This document shows, one piece after another, positions 43,774-53,764 of a DNA stretch of 64,000 nt. The translations under genes and the position numbers were made by a program. Every line of letters begins with the position of its first letter. Positions within the stretch are counted from its first letter, which is position 1. Below the pieces are notes generated by a model. That model saw only the letters and a program-made list of their open reading frames with translations, was not told the origin of the DNA and did no database searches. This stretch comes from Nocardia ninae NBRC 108245 (GTDB taxonomy: Bacteria > Actinomycetota > Actinomycetes > Mycobacteriales > Mycobacteriaceae): NCBI RefSeq assembly GCF_007990755.1, contig NZ_BJXA01000002.1, forward strand, positions 310,001-374,000, written 5' to 3'.

Positions 43774-44780
43774 GCTTCGGTTTCCTTGGACCGCAACAGC
43801 ATTGCGGTCACGATCCCGGTTTCGTCGAGGCCGGGAGTGTCGACATCCTCCACGACCACCTCGAGGCCCTCGCTGGCGTACAGGTCCGCCCAGTACTGCT
43901 TGGGTGCCAGGCGCTGGTCGGTGAACGGGTGCAGCAGGAAGTAGTGGTTGTAGTAGTTGGTGCGGTGCGGGTCCTTCATCTTCTCCGCATCGTCCCAGCA
44001 GTAATCGATGTCGATGACCAGGAGTTCGAGGCCGGGGTTGTTGTCGAACAGCGTCCGGAGGAACTTCCGCACCCCCGCTTCGCCGCCCTGGCCCAGGATT
44101 TCGTGGATGACGAAGCTGATGATGCCGAAGTCGTAGTGGGATTCGGTCTGCTCGAGATGGCCGATCGCATCCGCATTGACGATGTCGATCCGGTCGGCGT
44201 GCGCGGACCCGGACACGAACTCTGTCGCGGCCGCGGCGCCCTCGGGGCTCGGCTCGATGCCGGTGAGCCGCATCTCCGCGTACTTGTCGGCGAGGGTGGT
44301 CAAGAAGATGCCGCTGCCGCAACCGAGATCGATGCCGCTGCGATAGCTCTTGCCGCGCTGGTCGAGTACCCGGTACATGAGCGGGATGGCGTCGTGCACG
44401 CTGATCGCGCAGCTGCCGACGCCGACCATGCGGCCGTCGCGCGGTACTGCGGCGGGCGAGGTGAAGCCCTGCCCGATCTCCAAGAAGGTGCGACCGTAGC
44501 CGCCGATCATCATCTGGTACCAGCCGCGGGCTTCCCAGATCTGCACGAGCTTGTCGGTGGCCCGATCATTGTCGGTGTAGCCGGCCGTGCGCAGGAACAG
44601 GTGCAGGGCCTCGACGCGCTCGGGTGTGGTGATGACCGATTCCAGCGCCTTACGGGCCGAAATTCCATTGACCACAATTTGTTCCAGGATGCCGTGCTCG
44701 ATCAAGTTGTACAGCACTGCCGACTGCACGTATCCGCTGAACGGCTCCAGCGCTTCGATCAGGCGGTTCCGGGTAAGCAT
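43770..44780 (-). CDS. SAM-dependent methyltransferase
   Basis: This encodes 336 residues from the ATG at 44780, ten bases after AGAGAGG (an ATG at 44789 is too close to it). The N-terminal 100 residues form a winged-helix-like dimerisation region (SGYVQSAVLYNLIEHGILEQIV, TPERVEALHLFLRTAGY). The Rossmann domain starts with SGIDLGCGSGIFLTTLADKY (SAM motif I), then IEPSPEG and YDFGIISFVIHEILG. This architecture fits O-methyltransferases and the alpha-keto acid C-methyltransferases such as MppJ and MrsA. Next to an arginine oxidase, beta-methylation of a 2-ketoarginine is an attractive guess. It could instead be the O-methyltransferase missing from the hydroxymalonyl set. Confidence 0.8.
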   Translation of the reverse strand: MLTRNRLIEALEPFSGYVQSAVLYNLIEHGILEQIVVNGISARKALESVITTPERVEALHLFLRTAGYTDNDRATDKLVQIWEARGWYQMMIGGYGRTFLEIGQGFTSPAAVPRDGRMVGVGSCAISVHDAIPLMYRVLDQRGKSYRSGIDLGCGSGIFLTTLADKYAEMRLTGIEPSPEGAAAATEFVSGSAHADRIDIVNADAIGHLEQTESHYDFGIISFVIHEILGQGGEAGVRKFLRTLFDNNPGLELLVIDIDYCWDDAEKMKDPHRTNYYNHYFLLHPFTDQRLAPKQYWADLYASEGLEVVVEDVDTPGLDETGIVTAMLLRSKETEA

Positions 44781-44817
44781 GGTGTTCATACCTCTCTTTC
44801 GGGACTTTCTCCGCCTG

Positions 44818-46044
44818 TCAGCCAGCGGCGAGCCGATCGGGGTCGCCGACGAAAGCAAGCTCGTATTTGTTCTGCCGATAGCCGTACGCCCCCGAGGAAA
44901 GGTTCGTGAACAACGTCCAGTCGGACAGCTGTGGCGCGGCGGGGATCAGGCCGTGCTGGGTGGTTCTGCCGGGTTTGGGGCAGATGAGATCGAGGCCGGC
45001 GATCTGCGCGAGCAGGGTAGACGCGCCCTCGATGCGCTCGGTGAAATTGCCGATGCCCTGCAGCAGCATGGCGCGGTCGGCGGCCCAGAAACCGTAGCGA
45101 TCGTCGAATGCCGCCGACTCGATCGCGGCGGTGAAATCACGCTGGGTGCTCGCGGCGAACCGACGAAGCTTCGCCAGGATCACGCCGGGCTCTTTGACGG
45201 AGGTCTGTCCGCCGTCGAGCACCCGCTCGGCCAGCGTGTAATACATCTCGGCCTTGGCCGCCATCCGTCCCAGCGCCTGGATCCAGGCGGGGTGGGTCAT
45301 GCCGGTCCTGGCGCGCAATGTATTGCACTGTGCCACCGAACCATCGATGAATACATGGGAGTTGGGGACGAACGCGTGGTCCAGCTCGATGATCGCGTCT
45401 TGTTCGTCGAGCGCGTCGATCGATTCGTCCGGAATCTCGTGTGCGGCACGGAAGCCGGCCCGGGAGTGCACCGTCACCCCGGCGCTGTCCGGTGCGATCG
45501 CGACACACAGCGCGGTGCGGTCCTCGGCCTCGGTGAGCATGCGGTAGGGGTAGATCAGCAGCACATCGGCGTAGAGCGCCAGGGTGGCCAGCTGTTTGAA
45601 GCCGCTCAGGTAGATACCGTCGGCGTCGCGGGCCACCACCTGGAGCAGCCGATCCTCGGCGATCCGCCCGCGTTCGGAGATGTCGGAGATCGCATGCGTG
45701 AGAATCGAATTCTCGGCCCGGCACTGCCGGTGGAACTCCCGCAACTGTTCGGCGCCGTCGCCGAAGTGGTCCGCGTTGGCGGCCCAGGCGGACACGATGC
45801 CGGCCAGGAAGTCGGGGCTGCGCCCGAGCAGGCCGCCGCTGTGCGTCGCGAACCGGCGCAACTGCCCGGCGTGCTCCAGGAACTGTTCGTGGGTTTCCGG
45901 CGGCGTCCAAATGCAGTCCCAGAATAATTTCAATTCCGGATTGGTGCGCAGGCCGTCCAGGGTTTTGGCGAATGGGGTACTCATCCGGTCCGCGAATGCG
46001 ACCGAATGATTTTCGGCCGAGCGGCTGATCTGCTGAGTTTCCAA
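44818..46044 (-). CDS. HpaB-family FADH2-dependent oxygenase
   Basis: This is a 408-residue acyl-CoA-dehydrogenase-fold flavin monooxygenase of the 4-hydroxyphenylacetate 3-hydroxylase (HpaB) type. Visible parts are THSGGLLGRSPDFLAGIVSAWA, DISERGRIAEDRLLQVVARD, GIYLSGFKQLATLALYADVLLI and VPNSHVFIDGSVAQCN. Members hydroxylate aromatic carbons or nitrogens with reduced FAD supplied by a separate reductase. It is the first gene of the ten-gene minus-strand block and probably carries its promoter upstream (46179-46206). With the GNAT and ureohydrolase in the same operon, N-hydroxylation of an amine is one possibility, aromatic hydroxylation another. Confidence 0.8.
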   Translation of the reverse strand: METQQISRSAENHSVAFADRMSTPFAKTLDGLRTNPELKLFWDCIWTPPETHEQFLEHAGQLRRFATHSGGLLGRSPDFLAGIVSAWAANADHFGDGAEQLREFHRQCRAENSILTHAISDISERGRIAEDRLLQVVARDADGIYLSGFKQLATLALYADVLLIYPYRMLTEAEDRTALCVAIAPDSAGVTVHSRAGFRAAHEIPDESIDALDEQDAIIELDHAFVPNSHVFIDGSVAQCNTLRARTGMTHPAWIQALGRMAAKAEMYYTLAERVLDGGQTSVKEPGVILAKLRRFAASTQRDFTAAIESAAFDDRYGFWAADRAMLLQGIGNFTERIEGASTLLAQIAGLDLICPKPGRTTQHGLIPAAPQLSDWTLFTNLSSGAYGYRQNKYELAFVGDPDRLAAG

Positions 46045-46150
46045 TGGACGTCCTTGCCTTTAGATCTAATGCACAGCCCCACCGTTCACAAGGCGGACAA
46101 CCCGTAGCCTGCCCCCGAACTTCAAGATAGTCGACCGGTCGTTGGGTAAC

Positions 46151-46209
46151 CATTTGATGCCCATGTGACGCTTATCACATTGTACCATTTCATGATCCCT
46201 CATCAAATG
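46151..46209 (-). promoter_or_regulatory. Candidate promoter and operator of HpaB operon
   Basis: On the minus strand TTGATG (46206-46201), a 16-base spacer and TACAAT (46184-46179) form a plausible sigma-70-type promoter. The -35 lies in CATCAAATG (46201-46209), whose inverse CATTTGATG recurs at 46151-46159, about 50 bases away. The arms would suit a dimeric or looping regulator. Confidence 0.4.
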
Positions 46210-46250
46210 AGCGCCGTGGCTATCTTATCGGCATTGAACAGGCAATATGT

Positions 46251-46319
46251 AAACCCCCCGATCGGGGGGTTTCGAATTCGCCGATAGCCCCCTTTTCGGG
46301 GGGTTGCGGATTCTCCGCA
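46251..46319. repeat. Three tandem hairpins
   Basis: Hairpin 1 is AAACCCCCC-GATC-GGGGGGTTT (46251-46272, perfect 22-bp palindrome). Hairpin 2 is CCCCC-TTTTC-GGGGGG (46288-46303). Hairpin 3 is TGCGGA-TTC-TCCGCA (46305-46319). They lie between the two divergent candidate promoters, so neither predicted main transcript would contain them. They may be bidirectional terminators or an insulator, or a DNA-level binding site. Confidence 0.6.
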
Positions 46320-46414
46320 GTTGACGAGAATGAAGCCTGGCCGGATGTGAAACATCCTGTGCCGCAATGGTCTCGCATCTCTGTGCCCGGTGGTGGAATA
46401 TGCTGGAAACAGCG

Positions 46415-46444
46415 TTGCGAGGGGGGTTGTGTCGGTGCTAGATT
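46415..46444 (+). promoter_or_regulatory. Candidate promoter of second PKS operon
   Basis: TTGCGA (46415-46420), an 18-base spacer and TAGATT (46439-46444) resemble the TTGCAG/TAGTGT candidate at 25504 in both sequence and spacing. It would give a leader of about 95 bases before the PKS start. Confidence 0.35.
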
Positions 46445-46547
46445 CGGGGCCACCGGGGGCTGAGCTCTCCCTGTTTCGGGTATTCGGTGAAAGCTCTCGA
46501 AGAATTAGAACAATTCAGGCCATGACCCCGATGTCCGAAGGGCGGTA

Positions 46548-49500
46548 TTGGTGGAGACGAATCGGGTCGGGTCCGGTGCCTTCGATCGAACGGCGATCGA
46601 GGAATGGGTGGCAGCGAAGATAAGCCAGATCATCGGAGCGGATCCGCAGGCGATCGACCGGACCACCACTTTCGCCGCCTACGGGTTGACGTCGTCGGAC
46701 GCGGTCGGCCTCTCGGGTGAACTGGAGGAATGGCTCGGGTGCAAACTCCCCGAGACCCTGCTGTACGAGCATCCGACGCTGGAGACATTGAGCGCGGCAC
46801 TGGTCGGCGAGACCGCCGCGACCGGCAGCATCGCCGAATCGAACATGCCCGACCCGGAGCCCGCCGCCGACGATGACACCGTGTGCATCGCGGGCATGGC
46901 GTGCCGATTCCCCGGCGGCGCGAACTCGCCACAGTTGTTCTGGCGCAACCTGGCCGACGGCATCGACACCGCCACCGACGTGCCGCCGCAGCGCTGGGAC
47001 GCGCAGCGCTACTTCGATCCCGATCCGTACGCTCCCGGAACGGCTTACACAACGCGCGGCGCCTTCGTGGACGACCTCGCCGGCTTCGACGCCCGGTTCT
47101 TCGGCATCTCGCCCCGCGAGGCCCTGCGGATGGATCCGCAACAGCGCATGCTGCTGGAGACCGTGTGGGCGGCGTTCGAGGATGCCGCCATCCCCGCCGA
47201 CCAGCTCCGCGGTACGCGCACCGGTGTATTCGTCGGCATGATGGCGGACAGTCGCTACGGGAACGTGCTGATCGACCATGGCGGCCGGGCGGAGCTCGAC
47301 GACCCGTATCTGGGTCTGGGCAGCGCGTCCAGCGTGATGGCCGGTCGGCTGTCCTACCTGCTCGATCTGCACGGGCCGAGCTTGGTCGTCGACACGGCCT
47401 GCTCGTCGTCGCTGGTCGCATTGCACTTGGCGGTCAACAGCATTCGCAACGGCGAGTGCGATCGCGCGGTCGTGGCGGGCGTCAGCGCGACTGTGCACCC
47501 CGACACCTTCCTGCAGGCCTGCAAGATGCGAATGCTCGCCGCCGACGGCCGCTGTAAAACCTTCGACGCCGCGGCCGATGGGTTCCTGCTCGGCGAGGGC
47601 TGTGGCGCGGTCGTCGTCGAACGGCTCGCCGATGCCCGCGCCCGCGGGCATCAGGTGCTGGCGGTGGTGCGCGGGTCGGCGGTCAACCAGGACGGCATGA
47701 GCAACGGACTGACCGCGCCCAACCGCGCGGCACAGGTTGCCGTGATTCGCGCGGCGCACCGAAGTGCCGGAATCAGCGCCGACAACATCGACTATGTCGA
47801 GGCGCACGGCTCCGGGACGCAGCTCGGCGACGCGATCGAGATCGGTGCGCTGACCGAGGTTTTCGGGGCCGCACGGCCGGAAGACCAGCCACTGTACGTG
47901 GGTGCGGTGAAGACCAATATCGGACATCTGACCGGCGCGGCCGGGATAGCCGGATTGATCAAAACCGTGCTGGCGCTGAACCGCCGCACGATCCCGCGGA
48001 ATCTGCATCTGCGCGAGCCGAATCCGGCGATCGACTGGGCCGCCAGCCCGGTTCGCCTGCCGCACGAGAACATTCGCTGGCCGCACGCGGACCTTCGGAC
48101 GCCCACCGCCGGTATCAGTTCGTTCGGCTGGTCGGGTACCAACGCCCACGTGGTGCTGGCCGCCCCGCCGGTCGCCACGGTCGAGCAGGAATCCGCCGAC
48201 GAGCAGCGCTGGCATATCCTGCCGCTGTCGGGGCGCTCGCCCGAGACGCTGATCGCCACCGCGCACACGACAGCGGAATACCTGCACAGCAACCCGCGAC
48301 TCGCTCCGGCGGCCGTGGCCGCCACCTTGCAGACCGGGCGCAGCCCCATGCCGTGCCGCACGGCCATCGCCTTCCGGACCCTGCTCGACGCCGCCGAGGC
48401 GCTCGACGAGGTCGGGCGCCGGGTACCGGTGCAGACGGCGCCGTCCGGCAGGCAGCCGACCGTGCGATTCGTGTTGCCGGGCACCGGCGATCAGTTCCCC
48501 GGCCTGGGACGCGACCTCTACCGCACGCAACCGGCATTCCGCGAGGCGATAGACCACTGTGCCGAAGTGGCGGCCGAATCGCTGGGTATGGACCTGCGCA
48601 CCGCCCTGTACCCGGAGGCGGCACCGGCCGCGTCGGACCCCTTCGCCGCGCTGCGACGGGACACCACCACCGGCCCCGGCGAGCTGGTGACCCGCATCGA
48701 CCTGGCCCACGCGGTCATCTTCGCGTTGAACTACGCGGCAGCACGACTGTGGCACAGCTACGGCATCGAGCCGAGCGGCCTGCTCGGCTACAGCCTCGGC
48801 GAGTACTCCGCCGCCTGTCTCGCAGGCGTTTTCGATGTCGAGGCCGTGCTGCCACTGGTCGTGCGACGTGCCCAGCTCGTCGCGGCGGCCGAACCCGGCG
48901 CCATGCTGACCGTGGCGACCGCCGCGGACCGCATCGCCGAGTACCTCGGCCCGGACCTGTCCTGTGCCGCCGTCAACAGCCCCACCACGGTGGTGGTCGC
49001 CGGTACCGAAGCCGCGATCGCCGAGCTGGAGCAACGCCTCGAAACCGCCGAGATCGCCGCGCGCCGGGTGCCGACCACCCGGGCCATGCATTCCCACCTG
49101 CTGAATCCGTTGCGCGAGCGTTTGGTCGAACTGTTCGACGGCGTCGAGCTGCGCGCCCCGCGAATTCCGTTCGTGTCCAACCTGACCGGCGGCTGGATCA
49201 GTGACGACCAAGCGCGCGACCCGCAGTACTGGGCCGAGCACATGTGCGCGACGGTCTCGTTCGCCGACGGCGTGGACACCCTGGCAGGCTCGGACCCGTG
49301 TGTGCTGGTCGACCTCGGCGCCGGTCACCTCGCCAGCCTGGCCAGCCAGACGCTGATGCAGACCGGTGGCACCGCGGCGCTGCCCACGCTGCGGGGCTCC
49401 TCGGTGCGCGAGCCGGACCAGATGATCGTTGCCCGCACGCTCGGCAGGCTTTGGGCCGCCGGGGTCGACGTGGACTGGGCCCGCGCCGGCTCGGCCGGAA

Positions 49501-51425
49501 CCACGCTGTCGTTGCCGACGTATTCGTTTCAGCACGAACAGTTTTGGCCCACACCCCAGAAAAGCACTGTCCCGGCCCGGGCTGTCGCGGCGACCGTCAG
49601 GGCGGCCACCGAAGTCTTCGAACCTCAGTGGGTCGCGGTGCCCGCGTCGGATGCCGCAGACCGGCACGGTCCCTACCTGGTCTTCACCGACCCCGAAACA
49701 TGCAGCGCCGAGCTGGCCGGGTACCTGGCGAAGGCGCTCGACGGTGCCGACTGGGTAACCGTCACGCCCGGAACCGGATTCGAGGCGACCACCGCCGACG
49801 AGTACCGCATCCGGCCCGGCGAGCGGGCGGACTACGCCGAACTGGTCACGGCACTCGAAGAACGAAACCTGCTGCCGCGCACCGTGGTCCACTTGTGGTC
49901 CGTGAACGGTAAAAACACCGACCCAGCAAGCACCGACAGCGTGACCGCGCATCGCCGCCTCGGTTACGACAGTCTGCTGGCGCTGGCCGGACAGCTGGGT
50001 CGCCGCTGCGTCGACGGCTGCCGCGTCCTGGTGGTCACCGACCACGCCCAGCTGGTCGACGCCGAAGACGACCTGCATCCCGGAAAGACCACGGTGGCAG
50101 GCCCCGTGTTGACCACGAGCCAGGAATACCCGGGCTTGGCGGTACGCACGTTCGATGTGGTCACTCCCGTCGATGACGCGGAAAACTCGTGGGACGAGCT
50201 CACCGCCGCTGTGCTCACCGAAATGCAGTGGCCTGGCGCCGATCTCGCGATCGCCCGGCGCGGTAGGCGACGCTTGGTGAAACGCTTCAGACCGCTCACC
50301 CTCGACGCACCGGCGCCTTACGTGCGCGACGGCGGCGTCTATGTGATCACCGGCGGCACGGGAAGCATCGGCCTCCAGGCGGCGGCGCACCTGTCCGCCG
50401 CAGCCGCCGGCGTCAAACTGGTGCTGCTGGCCAGGACGCCGCTGCCGGACCTGGACGACGCGAAATCCGTTGCGCAGGCGGACGACAAATTGCGCGCCCG
50501 AGCGACCGCGGTCCGTGCGCTGGCCGACGCCGGTGCCGAGGTGCAGGTACTGACCTGCGATATCGGCGACCGCGCTGCCACCACCGCCGCAATGGCCGAG
50601 GTCCGCACTCGATTCGGTGCGATCGATGGCGTGATCCACGCCGCGGGCGTGCTGTCCCCGGACGCGTTCACCACCATCGAGGACACGTCGCCGGAGATCA
50701 GCGCCGCGCATTTCCGCGCCAAGATCGACGGCACGCTCGCGCTGGCCGACGCACTGCGCGGCGAGCGCCCCGATTTCGTGGTCCTACTGTCCTCGATGTC
50801 GGCGGTCCTCGGTGGCATCGGTTTCACCGCCTACGCGGCCGCCAACGCGTTCCAGGACCAATTCGTCGCGGTGCGCGGCCTGCCCGGCGGATCCGCGTGG
50901 CGTTCCGCGTGCTGGGACACCTGGCAGGACACGGTCCATTCCGGCGAAAACCCGGGTGTCGCAGACTCACTGGACAAATATTCGTTCGCCGCCTCGGACG
51001 CACTCGCCGTGCTGGACCGGCTGATCGCGGGCGGCCCGCGCCGCGCGGTCGTCTCCGCCGGACAGTTGCACGAACGCATCGCGGCCTGGGTCGGCGGCAA
51101 CGACCCGCTCACGGAATCCGCCACTTCGCCGGAACCGGGCTCAGCGGAGGTCAGCACGGCACCGCCCAGCCGAACCATCGAGGACTACCAACGCCGCCTC
51201 GCGGAACTCTGGCAGGAGGCGCTCGGCGTCGACCACGTCGGCCTGCACGAGAACTTCTTCGAGTCCGGCGGCAATTCACTGGTCGGTCTGCAACTGATCA
51301 ACTCGATCAAGAAACAGTTCCGCGCGGTCATCCCGACCGTGGCGCTGTTCGAGGCGCCGACGATCGCCGATATGGCCGATTACCTGATCACGGCGGCCGC
51401 GCCCGAAAGGAAGTCACGGACATGA
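46548..51425 (+). CDS. Type I PKS, ACP-KS-AT-KR-ACP
   Basis: This is a 1625-residue synthase with a TTG start at 46548 after AAGGGCGG (GTG at 46551 is an alternative). Domains are an N-terminal carrier (10-90; Ser49 in YGLTSSD), KS 110-535 (Cys285 in DTACSSS, EAHGSGT, KTNIGHL), AT 640-988 (GYSLGE with Ser749; RAMHS in place of the usual HAFHS or YASHS), a structural linker, KR 1263-1472 ([14 protein letters not shown] and AYAAANAF) and a C-terminal carrier (Ser1577 in GGNSL). There is no DH, ER or TE. The N-terminal carrier should be loaded by the fatty-acyl-AMP ligase in the same operon. The KS then extends once, probably with hydroxymalonyl-ACP from the downstream genes. Release must be by a trans enzyme. 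Confidence 0.92.
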   Translation: MVETNRVGSGAFDRTAIEEWVAAKISQIIGADPQAIDRTTTFAAYGLTSSDAVGLSGELEEWLGCKLPETLLYEHPTLETLSAALVGETAATGSIAESNMPDPEPAADDDTVCIAGMACRFPGGANSPQLFWRNLADGIDTATDVPPQRWDAQRYFDPDPYAPGTAYTTRGAFVDDLAGFDARFFGISPREALRMDPQQRMLLETVWAAFEDAAIPADQLRGTRTGVFVGMMADSRYGNVLIDHGGRAELDDPYLGLGSASSVMAGRLSYLLDLHGPSLVVDTACSSSLVALHLAVNSIRNGECDRAVVAGVSATVHPDTFLQACKMRMLAADGRCKTFDAAADGFLLGEGCGAVVVERLADARARGHQVLAVVRGSAVNQDGMSNGLTAPNRAAQVAVIRAAHRSAGISADNIDYVEAHGSGTQLGDAIEIGALTEVFGAARPEDQPLYVGAVKTNIGHLTGAAGIAGLIKTVLALNRRTIPRNLHLREPNPAIDWAASPVRLPHENIRWPHADLRTPTAGISSFGWSGTNAHVVLAAPPVATVEQESADEQRWHILPLSGRSPETLIATAHTTAEYLHSNPRLAPAAVAATLQTGRSPMPCRTAIAFRTLLDAAEALDEVGRRVPVQTAPSGRQPTVRFVLPGTGDQFPGLGRDLYRTQPAFREAIDHCAEVAAESLGMDLRTALYPEAAPAASDPFAALRRDTTTGPGELVTRIDLAHAVIFALNYAAARLWHSYGIEPSGLLGYSLGEYSAACLAGVFDVEAVLPLVVRRAQLVAAAEPGAMLTVATAADRIAEYLGPDLSCAAVNSPTTVVVAGTEAAIAELEQRLETAEIAARRVPTTRAMHSHLLNPLRERLVELFDGVELRAPRIPFVSNLTGGWISDDQARDPQYWAEHMCATVSFADGVDTLAGSDPCVLVDLGAGHLASLASQTLMQTGGTAALPTLRGSSVREPDQMIVARTLGRLWAAGVDVDWARAGSAGTTLSLPTYSFQHEQFWPTPQKSTVPARAVAATVRAATEVFEPQWVAVPASDAADRHGPYLVFTDPETCSAELAGYLAKALDGADWVTVTPGTGFEATTADEYRIRPGERADYAELVTALEERNLLPRTVVHLWSVNGKNTDPASTDSVTAHRRLGYDSLLALAGQLGRRCVDGCRVLVVTDHAQLVDAEDDLHPGKTTVAGPVLTTSQEYPGLAVRTFDVVTPVDDAENSWDELTAAVLTEMQWPGADLAIARRGRRRLVKRFRPLTLDAPAPYVRDGGVYVITGGTGSIGLQAAAHLSAAAAGVKLVLLARTPLPDLDDAKSVAQADDKLRARATAVRALADAGAEVQVLTCDIGDRAATTAAMAEVRTRFGAIDGVIHAAGVLSPDAFTTIEDTSPEISAAHFRAKIDGTLALADALRGERPDFVVLLSSMSAVLGGIGFTAYAAANAFQDQFVAVRGLPGGSAWRSACWDTWQDTVHSGENPGVADSLDKYSFAASDALAVLDRLIAGGPRRAVVSAGQLHERIAAWVGGNDPLTESATSPEPGSAEVSTAPPSRTIEDYQRRLAELWQEALGVDHVGLHENFFESGGNSLVGLQLINSIKKQFRAVIPTVALFEAPTIADMADYLITAAAPERKSRT

Positions 51426-52264
51426 AACTTGTCGGAGTCGTCGGGGCCGGCGTGATGGGTTCTGGTCTCGCGCAAGCCCTTGCGGCACATGGATACTCCG
51501 TGGTGCTGGTGGACCGCGCCCAAGCCCAGCTGGACCGGGCGGCGGACGAGGTCGTCCGGTACGCCCGCACCGGGCGCCTGTTCGGCCACGACACCGAGAA
51601 GTACGGCGACCTGACCCAGCGGGTGAGCTACACGACCGAGCTCGGCGACCTCGGCGCCGCGGAGTTCGTCATCGAGAACATCACCGAGAACTGGTCGCTC
51701 AAGGCCGAGATCTATCCGCGATTGGACGAGATCTGCCCGCCCGAAACGGTTTTCGCGGCCAACACGTCGTGTATTCCGATCACCAAGATCGCCGGGGCCA
51801 CCCGGCGCCCCGATCGGGTACTCGGCATGCACTTCATGAACCCGGTGCCGATGAAGTCCACCGTCGAGGTGATCCGCGGCTGGCATACCTCCGAGGCCAC
51901 CATCGCCACCGCGATGGAGCTGCTCGAAGGCCTGGAGAAGCGCGGCATCGTCGTCAACGACATGCCGGGCTTCGTCTCCAATCGGGTGCTGATGCTGATG
52001 GTCAACGAGGCGATCTTCTTGCTCCAGGACGGTGTGGCCGGGGCGGCCGAGGTCGACGAGATCTTCCGGTCCTGCTTCGGGCACGCGTCGGGTCCGCTGG
52101 AGACCGCGGATCTCATCGGGCTCGACACCATCCTGTACAGCATCGAGGGTCTCCAGGAGTTCTACGGAGACAGCAAGTATCGGCCGTGCCCGCTGCTCCG
52201 CAAGATGGTCGACGCCGGACTACACGGCCGGAAAACCGGTCAGGGCTTCTTCTCGTACTCGTGA
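51422..52264 (+). CDS. 3-hydroxyacyl-CoA dehydrogenase-like enzyme (FkbK-like)
   Basis: This 280-residue protein overlaps the PKS stop by ATGA. The NAD loop is [21 protein letters not shown], with [29 protein letters not shown] (catalytic region), [19 protein letters not shown] and a helical C-terminal domain ending [12 protein letters not shown]. In methoxymalonyl-ACP and hydroxymalonyl-ACP pathways this enzyme oxidises glyceryl-ACP at C2/C3 (FkbK, ZmaG type). Its position directly before an ACP, an acyl-ACP dehydrogenase and an FkbH-like gene makes that assignment strong. Confidence 0.88.
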   Translation: MKLVGVVGAGVMGSGLAQALAAHGYSVVLVDRAQAQLDRAADEVVRYARTGRLFGHDTEKYGDLTQRVSYTTELGDLGAAEFVIENITENWSLKAEIYPRLDEICPPETVFAANTSCIPITKIAGATRRPDRVLGMHFMNPVPMKSTVEVIRGWHTSEATIATAMELLEGLEKRGIVVNDMPGFVSNRVLMLMVNEAIFLLQDGVAGAAEVDEIFRSCFGHASGPLETADLIGLDTILYSIEGLQEFYGDSKYRPCPLLRKMVDAGLHGRKTGQGFFSYS

Positions 52265-52309
52265 GAGCGACCCCGAACCCTTTGCCCCCGTTACCGACAG
52301 GACGCAGTT

Positions 52310-52573
52310 ATGTTCTCCGACGCCCGTTCCGAAATCCGTGAATTCGTCGCCAAGCGATTCCCCGACGGCCGGCTCGAAGACGATCACGACATCTTCGAAA
52401 GCGGCTTCGTCAACTCGCTTTTCGCGATGGAACTGGTCATGTTCATCGAGCAGCACCTCGGCGACCGCATCCCCAACGACGAGCTGATGCTGGACAACTT
52501 CCGGACGGTGAACGTGATGACCGACCTGGTCGGCAGGCTCAGCGGCGGTGGCGCGGCCACCGAGGTGGCGTGA
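52310..52573 (+). CDS. Discrete acyl carrier protein (FkbJ-like)
   Basis: This is an 87-residue carrier protein. The phosphopantetheine site is ESGFVNSLFAMEL, with Ser36 preceded by Asn instead of the usual Asp, as often seen in glyceryl/hydroxymalonyl carriers. It carries the glyceryl unit made by the FkbH-like enzyme while the two dehydrogenases oxidise it. The stop overlaps the acyl-ACP dehydrogenase start (GTGA). Confidence 0.9.
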   Translation: MFSDARSEIREFVAKRFPDGRLEDDHDIFESGFVNSLFAMELVMFIEQHLGDRIPNDELMLDNFRTVNVMTDLVGRLSGGGAATEVA

Positions 52574-53727
52574 TGCCGGTGCAGGCGGAGTCCGGCGTCG
52601 GCGCGTGGTCGCGGGCCGAGATCGCCGCGTTCGTGGACAAGGTGGTCGCGCCGCGGGCCGCCGAGTTCGATCGGACGGCCCGGATCGACCCGAGCATCAT
52701 TGCCGAGTTCGCCGCTCGGGGCCTGTGGGGTGCGGTGCTGTCGGAGGCGGACGGCGGCACCGGCGCGGGCATGACCACTCTCGCGGAGGTGCACGAGGAG
52801 GTGGGCCGCGGCTGTTCGTCCATGCGCAGCCTGCTGACCGTGCACTCGATGGCGCTGTACGCGCTGGACCGCTGGGGGACCGAGACGGCCAAGGAGCGGT
52901 GGAAGGCCGACCTCGTCGCCGGTAACGCGCTCGGCGCGTTCTGCCTCACCGAGCCGGAAGCCGGTAGCGACTTCGCCGCGCTACAGGCCTCGGCCCGGCG
53001 CACCGACGACGGGTGGGTGCTCGACGGCCACAAACTCTGGGTCACCGGCGGTCAGCTCGCCGACGTGTTGCTCGTCTTCGCGCGCACCGCGGTGGGCCCG
53101 GCTGCCTTCGTGGTGGAGGCGGCGAACCCAGGCATCAGCCGAATCCCGGTGCGCGACATCACCGGAACCCGCGGCAGCCAGGTCGCCGAGATCGTCTTCG
53201 ACAACTGCGAAGTCGGCGCCGACGCGCTCATCGGCCCCGAGGGCATGGGGCTGGCCATCGCGACCGGCGTGCTCGATATCGGGCGCTTCAGTGTCGCCGC
53301 GGGGTGCGTCGGCATCCTGCAAGCGTGTCTGAATGCCTGCGTGAGTTACGCCAATACGCGCCATCAGGGCGGCGCGCTGCTGCGCGAACACCAGCTCGTG
53401 CAGCAGATGATCGCCACCATCGCTACCAACACCCGGGCGGCGCGGCTGCTGGTCTGGCAGGCCGCGCGGCTCAAGGACACCGGCAGCCCCGACACGATCA
53501 TGGCGACCTGTATCGCCAAACAGTTCGCCGCCACCGCGGCGGCGGCCGCGGCCAACGACGCGGTCCAATTGCACGGTGCGCGTGGCTGTACCGACGAATA
53601 TCCGGTCGGCCGCTACTTACGCGATGCCAAGGTCATGGAAATCATCGAGGGCAGCACACAGCTGCAACACATCCTCATCGCCGCCGACGCGTGCCGAAAT
53701 CAGGCGCGCGTCATCCCCATCGACTGA
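52570..53727 (+). CDS. Acyl-CoA/acyl-ACP dehydrogenase (FkbI-like)
   Basis: This is a 385-residue flavoprotein. Acyl-CoA dehydrogenase signatures are FCLTEPEAGSDFAALQ and the C-terminal ARGCTDEYPVGRYLRDAKVMEIIEGSTQLQ, which contains the catalytic Glu. In extender pathways of this type it converts the aldehyde/hydroxy intermediate on the ACP to the 2-hydroxymalonyl stage (FkbI, ZmaE). The context (carrier upstream, FkbH-like downstream) supports this over fatty acid beta-oxidation. Confidence 0.88.
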   Translation: MMPVQAESGVGAWSRAEIAAFVDKVVAPRAAEFDRTARIDPSIIAEFAARGLWGAVLSEADGGTGAGMTTLAEVHEEVGRGCSSMRSLLTVHSMALYALDRWGTETAKERWKADLVAGNALGAFCLTEPEAGSDFAALQASARRTDDGWVLDGHKLWVTGGQLADVLLVFARTAVGPAAFVVEAANPGISRIPVRDITGTRGSQVAEIVFDNCEVGADALIGPEGMGLAIATGVLDIGRFSVAAGCVGILQACLNACVSYANTRHQGGALLREHQLVQQMIATIATNTRAARLLVWQAARLKDTGSPDTIMATCIAKQFAATAAAAAANDAVQLHGARGCTDEYPVGRYLRDAKVMEIIEGSTQLQHILIAADACRNQARVIPID

Positions 53728-53764
53728 GGCACGACCGGAACTGCGCAGAGGCTAAGGAAATTCG

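Larger units (their letters stand above)
46045..46547. other. 503-base divergent control region between minus block and second PKS
   Basis: No gene is seen. It holds a candidate promoter for the HpaB operon with a CATTTGATG inverted repeat, three consecutive hairpins (46251-46319) and a candidate promoter for the PKS operon (46415-46444). Base composition is AT-richer than in the genes. Confidence 0.6.

Noticed and set aside
46515-50711. 1398-codon minus-strand frame opposite the second PKS
   Set aside because: It is an antisense shadow with Gly/Arg/Gln-rich composition and no motifs.
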